7,723 nucleotides of DNA from an uncultured Holophagales bacterium (GTDB taxonomy: Bacteria > Acidobacteriota > Thermoanaerobaculia > UBA5066), in contig CALMDF010000352.1 of assembly GCA_937864895.1 (NCBI GenBank), positions 1 through 7,723 of the forward strand. The letters run 5' to 3'. The translations under genes were made by a program, and so were the position numbers. The first letter of the stretch is position 1, and the number at the start of each line of letters is the position of its first letter. Positions 1-7,400 of the stretch are shown in pieces. The notes below the pieces were generated by a model. The model did no database searches and had not been told where the DNA came from. It was given only the letters and a program-made list of their open reading frames with translations.

Positions 1-1161
1 GAGGAGGAGGACGAGGGCCCGGTCGTAGTTCAGGTGCCGGGTTACCGCCTCGAGGCTCCGGTCCACGACCTCCAGCGGGCCGAGCGAGGCCGAGGCCGCG
101 AGGGCCACCTCGCGCAGGGCCGACAGCTCCGCCACCTTGCCGCGCAGGGCGACCGTCGACTGCTGGACCTCGGCGTAGGCCGCCTGCACCCGGTCCACCT
201 GGCTCTCGGCCGTCGCCCGCTGCTCCTCGACGAGGCGGTCCTGCTCCTGCCGGTCGTGCCTCACCCGGCGCAGCCTCACGACGTGCCACGAGGCCAGGAG
301 AGGCAGCAGCGCGACCGGTGCGGCGAGAGCGGAGCCCGGCAACCCCGAGAGAGCCCAGGCGAGGAGGCCCGCGGTCCCCGCCCCCCCGGCGAGGACGAGC
401 CTCTCGCCGTGGGGACGCGGGTCCTCCCAGGTGAAGCGCCACTCGCAGCAGTCGTCCCCGCGCGCCTGGCACTTCAGCTCGTCCACCTCGGCCCACGCCC
501 GGTCGGGGGAGAGGATCGCGGGAATGGCGGCGTAGGTTCCCTGGTAGGCGGCGCAGGAAATGAGGAGCCACCGCTCCTGCAGCTCCTCGCGAACGTCCTC
601 GATCTGCGAGGCGGCGTACCACCTCACGACCGCCGAGCGGGCCGTCGTCTCGACGACCCTCACGTCGGTCTCGACGAACTTCTCCGTGGCGCGCGCGAGG
701 AGCGAGTAGGCCTGCCGGACGCCGAAGGGGCGGAAGATCGACGCGATCGTCGGCGGCACCACCTTGGCCCCGCGTGTGAAGTAGAAGTACTCGACGCCGG
801 CGAACTCGCGGCAGATCTCGTTGACGTAGAGCTCGAGCTCGCGCGAGTAGTTGTTCCCGTCGACGAGGAGCGTCTCGGACGTGACGTGGTAGCGGGTGTC
901 GGGGATGAGCCCGTTCAGACGCTCGACGAGCCGCGCCAGGAGCCTCGTCATCACCGCTTCCGCCCGGGCCGCGTGCTCGCGGGGCGACGGCGCGGCCGGA
1001 AGGGCGTCGAGCTCGCGGTCGAGAGCGAGGTCCGTCGCGTGCCGGATGGTCCCCACGACGAGCTTGCCGTTGACGTGCCTGATCGGCCGGCCGTCGAGCC
1101 CGCGTCCGAACGGGATCGTCGTCAGCGGCGGCAGGGGCGCGAGGGGCGGATCGGGAACCAC
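1..1161 (-). CDS. V4R-like / two-TM / GAF membrane sensor protein, 3' end outside window (partial)
   Basis: Reading the minus strand gives an uninterrupted 387-codon frame that runs off the left edge. Numbering is from the GTG at 1161. Residues about 13-250 resemble the N-terminal sensor region of bacterial V4R/heme-NO-binding-like proteins often joined to guanylate cyclase or kinase outputs: FGRGLDGRPIR near residue 18, and a V4R-type ending with C231, GDD at 235-237, C238-C239 and EWRFTW at 240-245. Two hydrophobic helices follow (about 255-274 and 278-297) separated by a very short loop, then arginine-rich LRRVR, a coiled coil (about 300-350) and the start of a GAF domain (about 349-387, SALREVALAASASLG). 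Both ends are therefore probably cytosolic. The output domain (cyclase, kinase, GGDEF or phosphatase) is not visible. The start is uncertain: GTG 1161 has no clear Shine-Dalgarno; a CTG at 1221 would overlap the upstream stop; an ATG at 951 would cut conserved sequence. It lies 56 bp after the TrmN6-like gene on the same strand, so co-transcription is possible. The domain call is from remembered family motifs. Confidence 0.75.
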   Translation of the reverse strand, partial: MVPDPPLAPLPPLTTIPFGRGLDGRPIRHVNGKLVVGTIRHATDLALDRELDALPAAPSPREHAARAEAVMTRLLARLVERLNGLIPDTRYHVTSETLLVDGNNYSRELELYVNEICREFAGVEYFYFTRGAKVVPPTIASIFRPFGVRQAYSLLARATEKFVETDVRVVETTARSAVVRWYAASQIEDVREELQERWLLISCAAYQGTYAAIPAILSPDRAWAEVDELKCQARGDDCCEWRFTWEDPRPHGERLVLAGGAGTAGLLAWALSGLPGSALAAPVALLPLLASWHVVRLRRVRHDRQEQDRLVEEQRATAESQVDRVQAAYAEVQQSTVALRGKVAELSALREVALAASASLGPLEVVDRSLEAVTRHLNYDRALVLLL

Positions 1162-1217
1162 GCGGAGGGACGATACGGCATCGGCGGCCGTCGCCGGTCG
1201 CCCGGTTCGGGCTTCGG

Positions 1218-2099
1218 TCAGGGACGCGGGGCCGGCGGCCTCAAGTTGCCCGGCGGGAAGCCCATGGAGAGCCGGACCGCGGCGTACTCCGGCGAGTGGC
1301 GGCCGTCCCGGAGCCGCACGACGAGGGGAGGCTCGACGACGGGGAATCCGTCCCGCCCGCGCGGGAGGTCCGGGGGCAGGTCCTCCTCGCGCGAGGCGGC
1401 GAAGAGGGCGACGAGAGGCGGCTCCCCCTCCCGGAAGACGACGTCGCGGCGGCGGAGGAGGACGAGCTTCTCGCGCCCGAGGGCCTCTTCGGCCTCGGCG
1501 CGCCGGGCCGTCGGCCAGACGAAGGCGAAGAGCCCGCCCGGCGCGAGGTTCCTCCGCGCGGCGGCGGCGTAGCCGCCGATCGCGCCGCGGACGTTGATTC
1601 GCGCCGGCACGGCCTGGGGGTGGCGCGCCTCGGTCGCCGTCCCCGGCTCGAAGTACGGGGGCGCGCCGAGGACGAGGTCGAAGGGGGGCTCGCCGGCGAG
1701 GGCCCCGGGGTCCCGGAGGTCTCCCTCCACGAGGCGGAACCTCTCCGAGAGCCCGTTGTATTGGACGCTCTTCCGCGCGAGCGCGATCGAGAACGGCTGG
1801 GCCTCTAGCGCCACGACGCGGGCCAGGGGGAGCTTCCAGGCCGCCGCCATTGCGACCGACCCGATGCCTGAGCCGAGGTCGAGAATCCGCTCGACGCGCG
1901 GCGCCGCGAGGACGCCCCACCACGCGGCGAGAAGGTCGTCCGTCGAGTACCGGTGGCCGCGCTCGGCCTGGAAGATCCGGAAGCGGCCGCAGAGGTAGTC
2001 GAGCGTCTCCCCATCCGCCGGGTCCACGCCCCCGGGGGGCCGCGGGCCCGGGCGGCGCCAGCCGCGAAACGTCCCTTCGTCCTCCCGGAGTCCGTCCAT
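1218..2099 (-). CDS. TrmN6-like class I SAM-dependent methyltransferase
   Basis: A 293-aa protein of the tRNA1(Val) adenine-37 N6-methyltransferase (YfiC/TrmN6) type. The family signature near the N-terminus is present: FRIFQAERGHRYSTDDLLAAW (residues 40-60) matches the family's Q.....G..STD..LLAAW pattern. Motif I is LDLGSGIGSV at 73-82, the acidic SAM-ribose residue is E99 (ALEA), and D127 lies in the EGDLRD motif II/III region. Motif IV, normally NPPY, is APPY at 146-149 (preceded by G145), so the asparagine that in N6-adenine methyltransferases contacts the target amino group is replaced. A post-motif IV stretch (NVRGAIGGYAAAARRNLAPGG, 169-189) fits the family. It is longer than the roughly 245 aa of E. 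coli YfiC, with a proline-rich N-terminal extension of about 30 residues. ATG 2099 was chosen because no other Met occurs before motif I; no Shine-Dalgarno is visible. It is divergent from the methyltransferase at 2160 and followed by the V4R sensor gene. Fold assignment is firm; the substrate is inferred and doubtful given motif IV. Confidence 0.85.
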   Translation of the reverse strand: MDGLREDEGTFRGWRRPGPRPPGGVDPADGETLDYLCGRFRIFQAERGHRYSTDDLLAAWWGVLAAPRVERILDLGSGIGSVAMAAAWKLPLARVVALEAQPFSIALARKSVQYNGLSERFRLVEGDLRDPGALAGEPPFDLVLGAPPYFEPGTATEARHPQAVPARINVRGAIGGYAAAARRNLAPGGLFAFVWPTARRAEAEEALGREKLVLLRRRDVVFREGEPPLVALFAASREEDLPPDLPRGRDGFPVVEPPLVVRLRDGRHSPEYAAVRLSMGFPPGNLRPPAPRP

Positions 2100-2159
2100 C
2101 CGCGCGAGCGTAGCGGCATCGCGCCACGGAGGCGAGGCCGCCTGTGGCAGGATCTCCCC
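2100..2159. promoter_or_regulatory. Divergent intergenic control region with bulged inverted repeat
   Basis: These 60 bases separate the starts of two divergent methyltransferase genes, so promoters for both should lie here or inside the flanking coding sequence. The region contains an imperfect palindrome at 2123-2148: outer arms GCCAC (2123-2127) and GTGGC (2144-2148), inner arms AGGCG (2130-2134) and CGCCT (2139-2143), a 4-base loop, and an unpaired GG at 2128-2129. The arms pair over 10 bp. The right arm directly abuts the ribosome binding site of the plus-strand gene. It could be an operator or a leader hairpin acting on translation; in such GC-rich DNA it may also be chance. I see no convincing -10/-35 pair. 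Confidence 0.4.
2149..2152 (+). promoter_or_regulatory. Ribosome binding site for the PKMT-like methyltransferase
   Basis: AGGA lies 7 bases before the ATG at 2160. It decides the start: the reading frame is open further upstream to 1953, but that extension would run through the divergent gene and lacks such a site. Confidence 0.6.
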
Positions 2160-3722
2160 ATGTCCGAGCCGGTTCCCCGCAACCCCGGCGCCCCCGCGGC
2201 GCCCGGCGAGGCGCCGCCCGGAGCGGGCGGCGCGGCAACGTCCTACGACGCCCTCCCGTACGGCAGCCGCGCCCTGCGCGAGACGCACCCGTCGCGCCTC
2301 GCCGCGATCGCCCTCCTCTTCGGCGTCGAGGCCCCGCCCCCGGGGACGGCGCGGGTCCTCGAGCTCGGCTGCGCGGAGGGGGGGAACCTCCTGCCGATGG
2401 CCGCGTCGGCGCCGGGGGCGACGTTCGTCGGCGTCGACCTCTCGCCCCGGCAGGTGGCGGCCGGAGAGTCGCTCCGAGAGGCCGCCGGCCTCGGGAACGC
2501 CTCTTTCCTCCTCGCCGACGTCGCCTCTCTCGGGCCGGGCATCGGGACCTTCGACTACGTCATCGCGCACGGCCTCTTCTCCTGGATCCCGGAGGCGGCC
2601 GCCGAAGCGCTCCTCGGGCTCGTCGCGAAGGTCCTCTCCCCGAACGGCGTCGCGTACGTCTCCTACAACACCTATCCCGGCTGGCACCTGCGGGGTCTCG
2701 TCCGCGACCTCCTCCTGCGGGGCACAGCCGGCGCCGCGGACCCCGCCGACCGCCTCGCGCGGGCCCGGGACCTCCTCGCGTTCGTCTCGGCGAACTGCGG
2801 GGACCGGACCGCCGCCTACGGCGCCGCCCTCCACGACGTCGCCGGGCAGTTCGCCCGGCTCGAGGACGCCTATCTCTTCCACGAGTGGCTCGAGCCGGAG
2901 AACCGCCCTTTCTGGTTCCTCGACTTCGCCGCCCGCGCCGCCCGTCACGGCCTCGAGCCTCTCGCTGACGCGCACCTCGCGGCGATGCCGATGGGACGCG
3001 TGAAGCCCGACGTCGACGACCTCCTCTCCTCGCGCGCGTCCTCCCGCCTCGAGAAGGAGGAGCTGCTCGACGTCCTCCGGAACCGGGCCTTCCGCCAGAC
3101 GCTCCTCGTCCGCGCTCCCGGTCCCGGCCGGGAGGAGCCAGACCCCGCGGCCCTCGGGCGGCTCTGGTTCACGAGCGATCTCTCTCCCGCGCCCGGCGAC
3201 GGTCCCGGGGAGACTTTCCGAAGCCCCGCCGCCTCTCTCTCGACCAACAACCCCGCCCTCGTCGCCGCCCTTCGCGCCCTCCACGAGGCGGCCCCGGGAG
3301 CGCTTCCCCTCCGGGCCCTCGCGGCCGGCCCCGCGCAGGAGCTTCCCGACGCCCTCCTCCGCTGCCTCGCCTCCGGCCTCGTCGAGGCCCGGACCGACGA
3401 CGCTCCCTGGGCCACCTCGGCGGGCCCCGCTCCTCTCGCCACCCCTCTCGCGCGCCTCCAGGCGGGAGGCGGCGGCGCCGTCACGTCGCTCTCCCACCGC
3501 AACGTCGACCTCGACCCCTCCGGCCGCCTCCTCCTCGCCGAGCTGGACGGGCGCCCGCGCGCGGAAGTCGTGACGAGCCTCGCGCGCCGCCTCGTCGAGG
3601 CCCGCCTCCTCGCGACGCCCGGCGGCCTCGCCCCCTCGGACGAGGACGCCCGGGGCGCGGTCGAGGGCCACCTGGACGACGCCCTCGCCACCCTCGCGCG
3701 GCGCGCCCTCCTCCTGCGGTAG
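2160..3722 (+). CDS. Class I methyltransferase with methyltransferase regulatory domain (PKMT-like)
   Basis: A 520-aa SAM-dependent methyltransferase. The N-terminal signature YDALPYGSRALRETHPSRLA (29-48) matches the Y(D/E)xxPY....xTHP(D/S)RLA start typical of this family. SAM-binding motif I is LELGCAEGGN (67-76), followed by GVDLSPRQ (91-98), D120, and FDYVIAHGLFSWIP (131-144). The very conserved GVAYVSYNTYPGWHLRG (163-179) follows. Residues about 195-270, including YLFHEWLEPENRPFWF (238-253), correspond to the methyltransferase regulatory domain (Pfam MethyTransf_Reg). The C-terminus, with LSHRNVDLDPSGRLLL (444-459) and LDGRPRAEVV, resembles the winged-helix-like C-terminal domain of rickettsial protein lysine methyltransferases PKMT1/2, which methylate the outer membrane protein OmpB. 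A protein-lysine substrate is therefore possible here but is inference. Length is normal for the family and no break is seen. It starts at ATG 2160 with AGGA 7 bases upstream, is divergent from the TrmN6-like gene, convergent with the LTxxQ gene, and probably monocistronic because a strong hairpin follows the stop. Confidence 0.88.
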   Translation: MSEPVPRNPGAPAAPGEAPPGAGGAATSYDALPYGSRALRETHPSRLAAIALLFGVEAPPPGTARVLELGCAEGGNLLPMAASAPGATFVGVDLSPRQVAAGESLREAAGLGNASFLLADVASLGPGIGTFDYVIAHGLFSWIPEAAAEALLGLVAKVLSPNGVAYVSYNTYPGWHLRGLVRDLLLRGTAGAADPADRLARARDLLAFVSANCGDRTAAYGAALHDVAGQFARLEDAYLFHEWLEPENRPFWFLDFAARAARHGLEPLADAHLAAMPMGRVKPDVDDLLSSRASSRLEKEELLDVLRNRAFRQTLLVRAPGPGREEPDPAALGRLWFTSDLSPAPGDGPGETFRSPAASLSTNNPALVAALRALHEAAPGALPLRALAAGPAQELPDALLRCLASGLVEARTDDAPWATSAGPAPLATPLARLQAGGGGAVTSLSHRNVDLDPSGRLLLAELDGRPRAEVVTSLARRLVEARLLATPGGLAPSDEDARGAVEGHLDDALATLARRALLLR

Positions 3723-3738
3723 CCCGCGCAGGCGGGAA

Positions 3739-3766
3739 CGCCCCCGGGGCTCCTGCCCCGGGGGCG
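3739..3766. terminator. Bidirectional transcription terminator hairpin
   Basis: Perfect inverted repeat: left arm CGCCCCCGGGGC (3739-3750), loop TCCT, right arm GCCCCGGGGGCG (3755-3766), a 12-bp stem of pure G-C pairs. It sits between the convergent stops at 3722 and 3801, exactly where a shared terminator is expected. There is no T-run on either side, which is common in very GC-rich genomes but makes intrinsic termination less certain. A smaller 5-bp hairpin (CCCGC 3723-3727 / GCGGG 3732-3736) lies directly after the plus-strand stop. Confidence 0.75.
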
Positions 3767-3800
3767 CTCGCGGGAGGCGGGAGAGCAGGCCGGAGGAGCG

Positions 3801-4274
3801 TCAGCCCTCTTCGCCGTCCTCTTCGCCGGCGTTCGGCCTCGGCGCCTTCAGGCAGCCCTCGAGCTTCGCCTTCTGCTCGGGGGTCAGGAGGGCCTCGATG
3901 GCCTCGCGGGTCTCCCTGGCGTCCTCGCCGATCGCCTTCAGGTCGGCCTCGACCTTGAGGAACGCCGTTCCGATCGCGCAGGGGTCGGGGGTCGCGGCGG
4001 TCGCCGCGGCCCGGAGGGCCTCGCGGTCGGTCTTCAGCGTCGCGCGGAGGGCCTCCATGCCGGGCTTCGCCGCCTCGAGAAGCGCCCGGACGTCCGCCTT
4101 CTGGACGTCGGTGAGCCCGACGACGCCGAGGCAGCGAAGGTAGGCGCCGAGCGGGCCCTTCGGCCCGGGGGGCGGGCCGGCCGGGCCTTCGGCGGCGAGG
4201 AGGGGGGCCGCGACGAGCGCGAGCGCGAGCGCCGCGGCCACGGGGACGAGGGACGTCCGAAGGAACTTCTTCAT
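3801..4274 (-). CDS. Secreted Spy/CpxP-like LTxxQ periplasmic protein
   Basis: A 157-aa protein with a clear Sec signal peptide: MKKFLRTS, a hydrophobic core at about 9-26, and a likely cleavage after LLAA (residue 28). The mature part begins with a proline/glycine-rich linker (29-43) and is then almost entirely helical with high charge. It carries two LTxxQ motifs, LTDVQ (54-58) and LTPEQ (130-134), bracketing long helices (60-93 and 100-126). This is the hallmark of the Spy/CpxP/ZraP superfamily of periplasmic chaperones and stress sensors. Cysteines at 48, 99 and 141 and an acidic tail (EEDGEEG) are unusual for Spy. Overall sequence similarity to Spy cannot be judged by eye, so the family call rests on layout and motifs. 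It lies 133 bp after the sensor kinase gene in the same direction, suggesting but not proving a link. The start is well supported by AGGAG 7 bases upstream. Confidence 0.75.
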   Translation of the reverse strand: MKKFLRTSLVPVAAALALALVAAPLLAAEGPAGPPPGPKGPLGAYLRCLGVVGLTDVQKADVRALLEAAKPGMEALRATLKTDREALRAAATAATPDPCAIGTAFLKVEADLKAIGEDARETREAIEALLTPEQKAKLEGCLKAPRPNAGEEDGEEG

Positions 4275-4281
4275 TTCCTGG

Positions 4282-4286
4282 CTCCT
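4282..4286 (-). promoter_or_regulatory. Ribosome binding site of the LTxxQ gene
   Basis: AGGAG on the minus strand, 7 bases from the ATG at 4274, preceded by an A-rich stretch (GGGAAA). It is the strongest Shine-Dalgarno in the window and suggests good expression of this small secreted protein. Confidence 0.7.
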
Positions 4287-4360
4287 TTTCCCATTCCGTT
4301 CGGTTCGACGACGGCTTCTCGTGTCCGGCGCCGCTTTCGGTGGGCTGCCCCTACCGACGC

Positions 4361-4378
4361 ACGCCGGCGTCCCGGCGT
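4361..4378. terminator. Possible weak terminator or leader hairpin between kinase and LTxxQ gene
   Basis: Inverted repeat ACGCCGG (4361-4367), loop CGTC, CCGGCGT (4372-4378), a 7-bp stem located 29 bases after the kinase stop on the minus strand. On the minus strand no T-run follows, so it may be only an attenuating hairpin. The rest of the 133-bp gap (4275-4407) shows no promoter I can defend, though it is long enough to hold one for the LTxxQ gene. Confidence 0.35.
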
Positions 4379-4407
4379 TTACACCGGAGGCAACGGAATG
4401 ACGTCCG

Positions 4408-7400
4408 TCACGCGGGGCGGGGGGCGGGAGCCTCGGCGGGCAGCTCCACCAGGAACGTCGTCCCCTCCCCTTCCGCGCTCGTCATGGAGATGCCTCCCCC
4501 CATGAGACGGGAGAGGTGCTGCGAGAGGGCGAGGCCGAGCCCGGTGCCGCCGAAGCGCCGGGTCAGGGACGCGTCCCCCTGGACGAACGGGGTGAAGACC
4601 TTCTCGAGCTGCGCGGCGCTCATCCCGATCCCGGTGTCGGCCACGCGGAAGACGAGGACGTCGGCGTCGCGGCGCCGCTCCCGCTTCGCCTCCAGCTCCA
4701 CCGTCCCCTCCTCCGTGAACTTGCCTGCGTTCGAGAGGAGGTTGAAGAGCACCTGCTTCAGCCGGAAGGCGTCGGAAATCATCTCCCCGGCGTTCGGGTC
4801 GACCCTCACGACGAGCCGGTTCCGGTTCGCCTCGACGAGCTGCCGCACCGTCCGGACGACCTCCTCGACGACGTCCGACACGGCGAACGGCTCGGCGACG
4901 ACCTCCATCCGCCCGGCCTCGATCTTGGAGAGGTCGAGGAGGTCTCCGATGAGCTGCAGGAGGTGCCCCCCCGCGTACCGGATCTTCCCGACGTCCTCGA
5001 GGGCTCGCGGGCTCGCCGCGACCTCGGGCTCCTCGGCCAGGATCTCGGCGTACCCGAGGATGGCGTTCAGCGGCGTCCTGAGCTCGTGGCTCATGTTGGC
5101 GAGGAACCGGCTCTTCGAGCGGTTCGCCTCCGCCGCCTCGCGCAGCGCCCCTTCCGACTGCCGCCGAAGCTCCTCGGCCCGCTGGATCTCCGCCACGAGG
5201 CTCCGGGTCCTCTCGTCGACGAGCCGCTGGAGCTCCGTCTGCCGCGCTCGCACCCCGCGCATCCGGATCGCGTAGCCGGTCCCCACGGCGAGAAGGACGA
5301 GGACGACCGCCCCGAGCCGGAAGCCGAGCCGCTGGTGAAGGCCAGGCTTCAGCCGGAACGCGAAGCTGGCCCCGGTCTCGTTCCAGACGCCGTCGTTGTT
5401 GGCGGCGACGACGCGGAAGACGAAGTCGCCGGGGGGGAGCGACGTGTAGAAGGCCGACCGGCGCGTCCCCGCGTCGACCCACGACGGTTCGAACCCCTCC
5501 AGCCGGTAGCGGAACCGGACCATCTCCGGCGCCTGGAAGGAGAGGCCGTCGTAGTGGATCTCGATCTTCCCGGTCCTGGGGGAGAGCTCCACCGGGGAGG
5601 CGCCCGCCACCGGGCGCCCGTCGGCGAGGAAACGGTCGATGACGACCGGCGGGACGATTTCGTTCGAGCGGAGCCGGACCGGGTCGACGCCGACGAGGCC
5701 GCGGAGCGTCGGAAACCAGAGCCGGCCCTCCCGGTCCTTCGTTCCCGCGGGCCAGGAGGCGCCATTGCACTGGGCGGTCGGCAGGCCGTCGGACCGGCCG
5801 AGCGAGAGCCCGTGCACGGGGCCCCGCCTCCCCTCGAGGCGGTCGACGAGGTCGGCGCGCGAAACCCCGTAGATCCCCTTGTTCGAGCTCAGCCAGAAGG
5901 AGCCGTCCCCCCCCTCGAGGATCCGGAAGACCTTGTCGTCCGGGAGACCGTCCGCCGACCCGAGCGAGCGGAGGCTCCCGTCGTGCCGGAGCACGGAGAG
6001 ACCTCCCGCGGTGCCGATCCAGAGGAGGCCCGCCTCGTCCTCGTGGAGCGAGAAAACGACGTCGCTCGCGAGGCCGTGACGCCTGTCGAGGACGGAGAGG
6101 ACGCCGTCCTTCAGGCGGACGAGGCCCCCGGCGTCCGTCCCGATCCAGATCGTGCCGTCGCGGCCCTCGAGAAGGCAGCGAACGACGTCGCTCGGGAGGC
6201 CGCGGGCCTGGTCGAGAACGACGAACCGCCGCCCGTCCCAGCGCGCGGCGCCCGCCCCGTAGGTCCCGGCCCAGACGTTCCCCTTCGCGTCGAGCGCCAC
6301 CGCGTAGACGATGTCCGAGGGGAGGCCGTCCTTCTTCGTGAAGCGCGTCAGCTTCCCTCCCGAGAGCCTGAACAGTCCGGATCCGTTCGTCCCGATCCAG
6401 AGGGCGTTCCCGGGCCCCGCCACGAGCGAGCGGACGGCGACCCCGCGCAGCGGGGCCGCCTCCGCGGGCACGACGAACCGGTCGCCCCGGAGCGCGGCGA
6501 CGCCGTCGGAGTCGGTGCCGGCCCAGAGGGTGCCGTCGTTGGTCTGGGCCACGGAGCGGACGTTCTCGACGGGCATCCCGTCGCGGGCGCCGTAGACGAG
6601 GACCTTCCGGTCCCGCAGGCGGTTCAGCCCGCCGTTGGTCCCGATCCAGACGCTCCCCTCCCGGTCCTCGGCGATCGACCTCACGAAGGGGTGGGCGAGG
6701 CCCTGCGCGACGCCGAACGTCTCGATCCTCCCCTTCGAGATGCGGGCGAGCCCGGCCCCGTCGCTCCCGGCCCAGAGGTCCCCGTTCCGGTCGCGCAGGA
6801 GCGACCAGAGGAGCTCGCTCGGGAGACCGTCTTTCGTTCCCCGGACTGTCACGGCGCCCTCTCGTTCCACCTCGACGAGACCGAGCCCGAAGAACGCCGC
6901 GGCGACCCCGCCGGGCGAAGGGGCGAGCGCGTGGACGGCCCCGGGGACGCGCCCTTCCACCGGGTGGACGCGCCGGACCGACCTGCCGTCCCACATGAGA
7001 AGCCCGTCCGCGGCGGTCCCGATCCAGAGTCCCCCGCCCGCCGCTCCGAGGAGGCTCCTCACCGGAGTGCGCTCGAACGGCGCCGGGAGGGTGACGGCGC
7101 GGAACACGGTCCCGTCGAACCTCGCGAGGCCCCGATCGGTTCCGGCCCAGAGAGTCCCCGCGGCGTCCTCGGCCAGGGCCCACGCGTATTCCGAGGGGAG
7201 CCCCTCGCGCTCGCCGTAGCGCGTGAAGACGCCTCCGCGGGTCCTCACGACGCCTCCGCCGAGGGTCCCGGCCCAGAGAGTCCCCAGCCGGTCCTCGAAG
7301 AGGGTCCAGACGCTGTTGCTCCTCAGCGCGGGCGTGTTCCGCGTGTCGTGGACGACGAAGGAGACGCCGTTGAACCGGACGAGCCCCTCGTACGTGCCGA

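Noticed and set aside
34..1572. Long plus-strand open frame of about 512 codons
   Set aside because: It is arginine/proline-rich, resembles no family, and lies opposite the V4R sensor and TrmN6-like genes, whose frames carry clear motifs. Long antisense frames are expected at this GC content.
1953..2159. Upstream extension of the PKMT-like gene to an ATG at 1953
   Set aside because: It would overlap the divergent methyltransferase gene by about 150 bases; ATG 2160 has a spaced AGGA and places the conserved family start at a normal distance.
2100..3671. Upstream in-frame extension of the minus-strand TrmN6-like gene to 3671
   Set aside because: The extension is antisense to the PKMT-like methyltransferase, is low-complexity Arg/Glu/Gly sequence, and the family's N-terminus begins close to ATG 2099.
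4340..5275. Plus-strand open frame of 311 codons
   Set aside because: It is a Ser/Arg-rich shadow opposite the HisKA/HATPase region, and it begins inside the kinase-LTxxQ gap with no ribosome binding site.
4379..7183. A 934-codon minus-strand frame overlapping the kinase gene
   Set aside because: It is Arg/Gly/Pro-rich and without motifs; the overlapping kinase frame has complete propeller, HisKA and HATPase domains.
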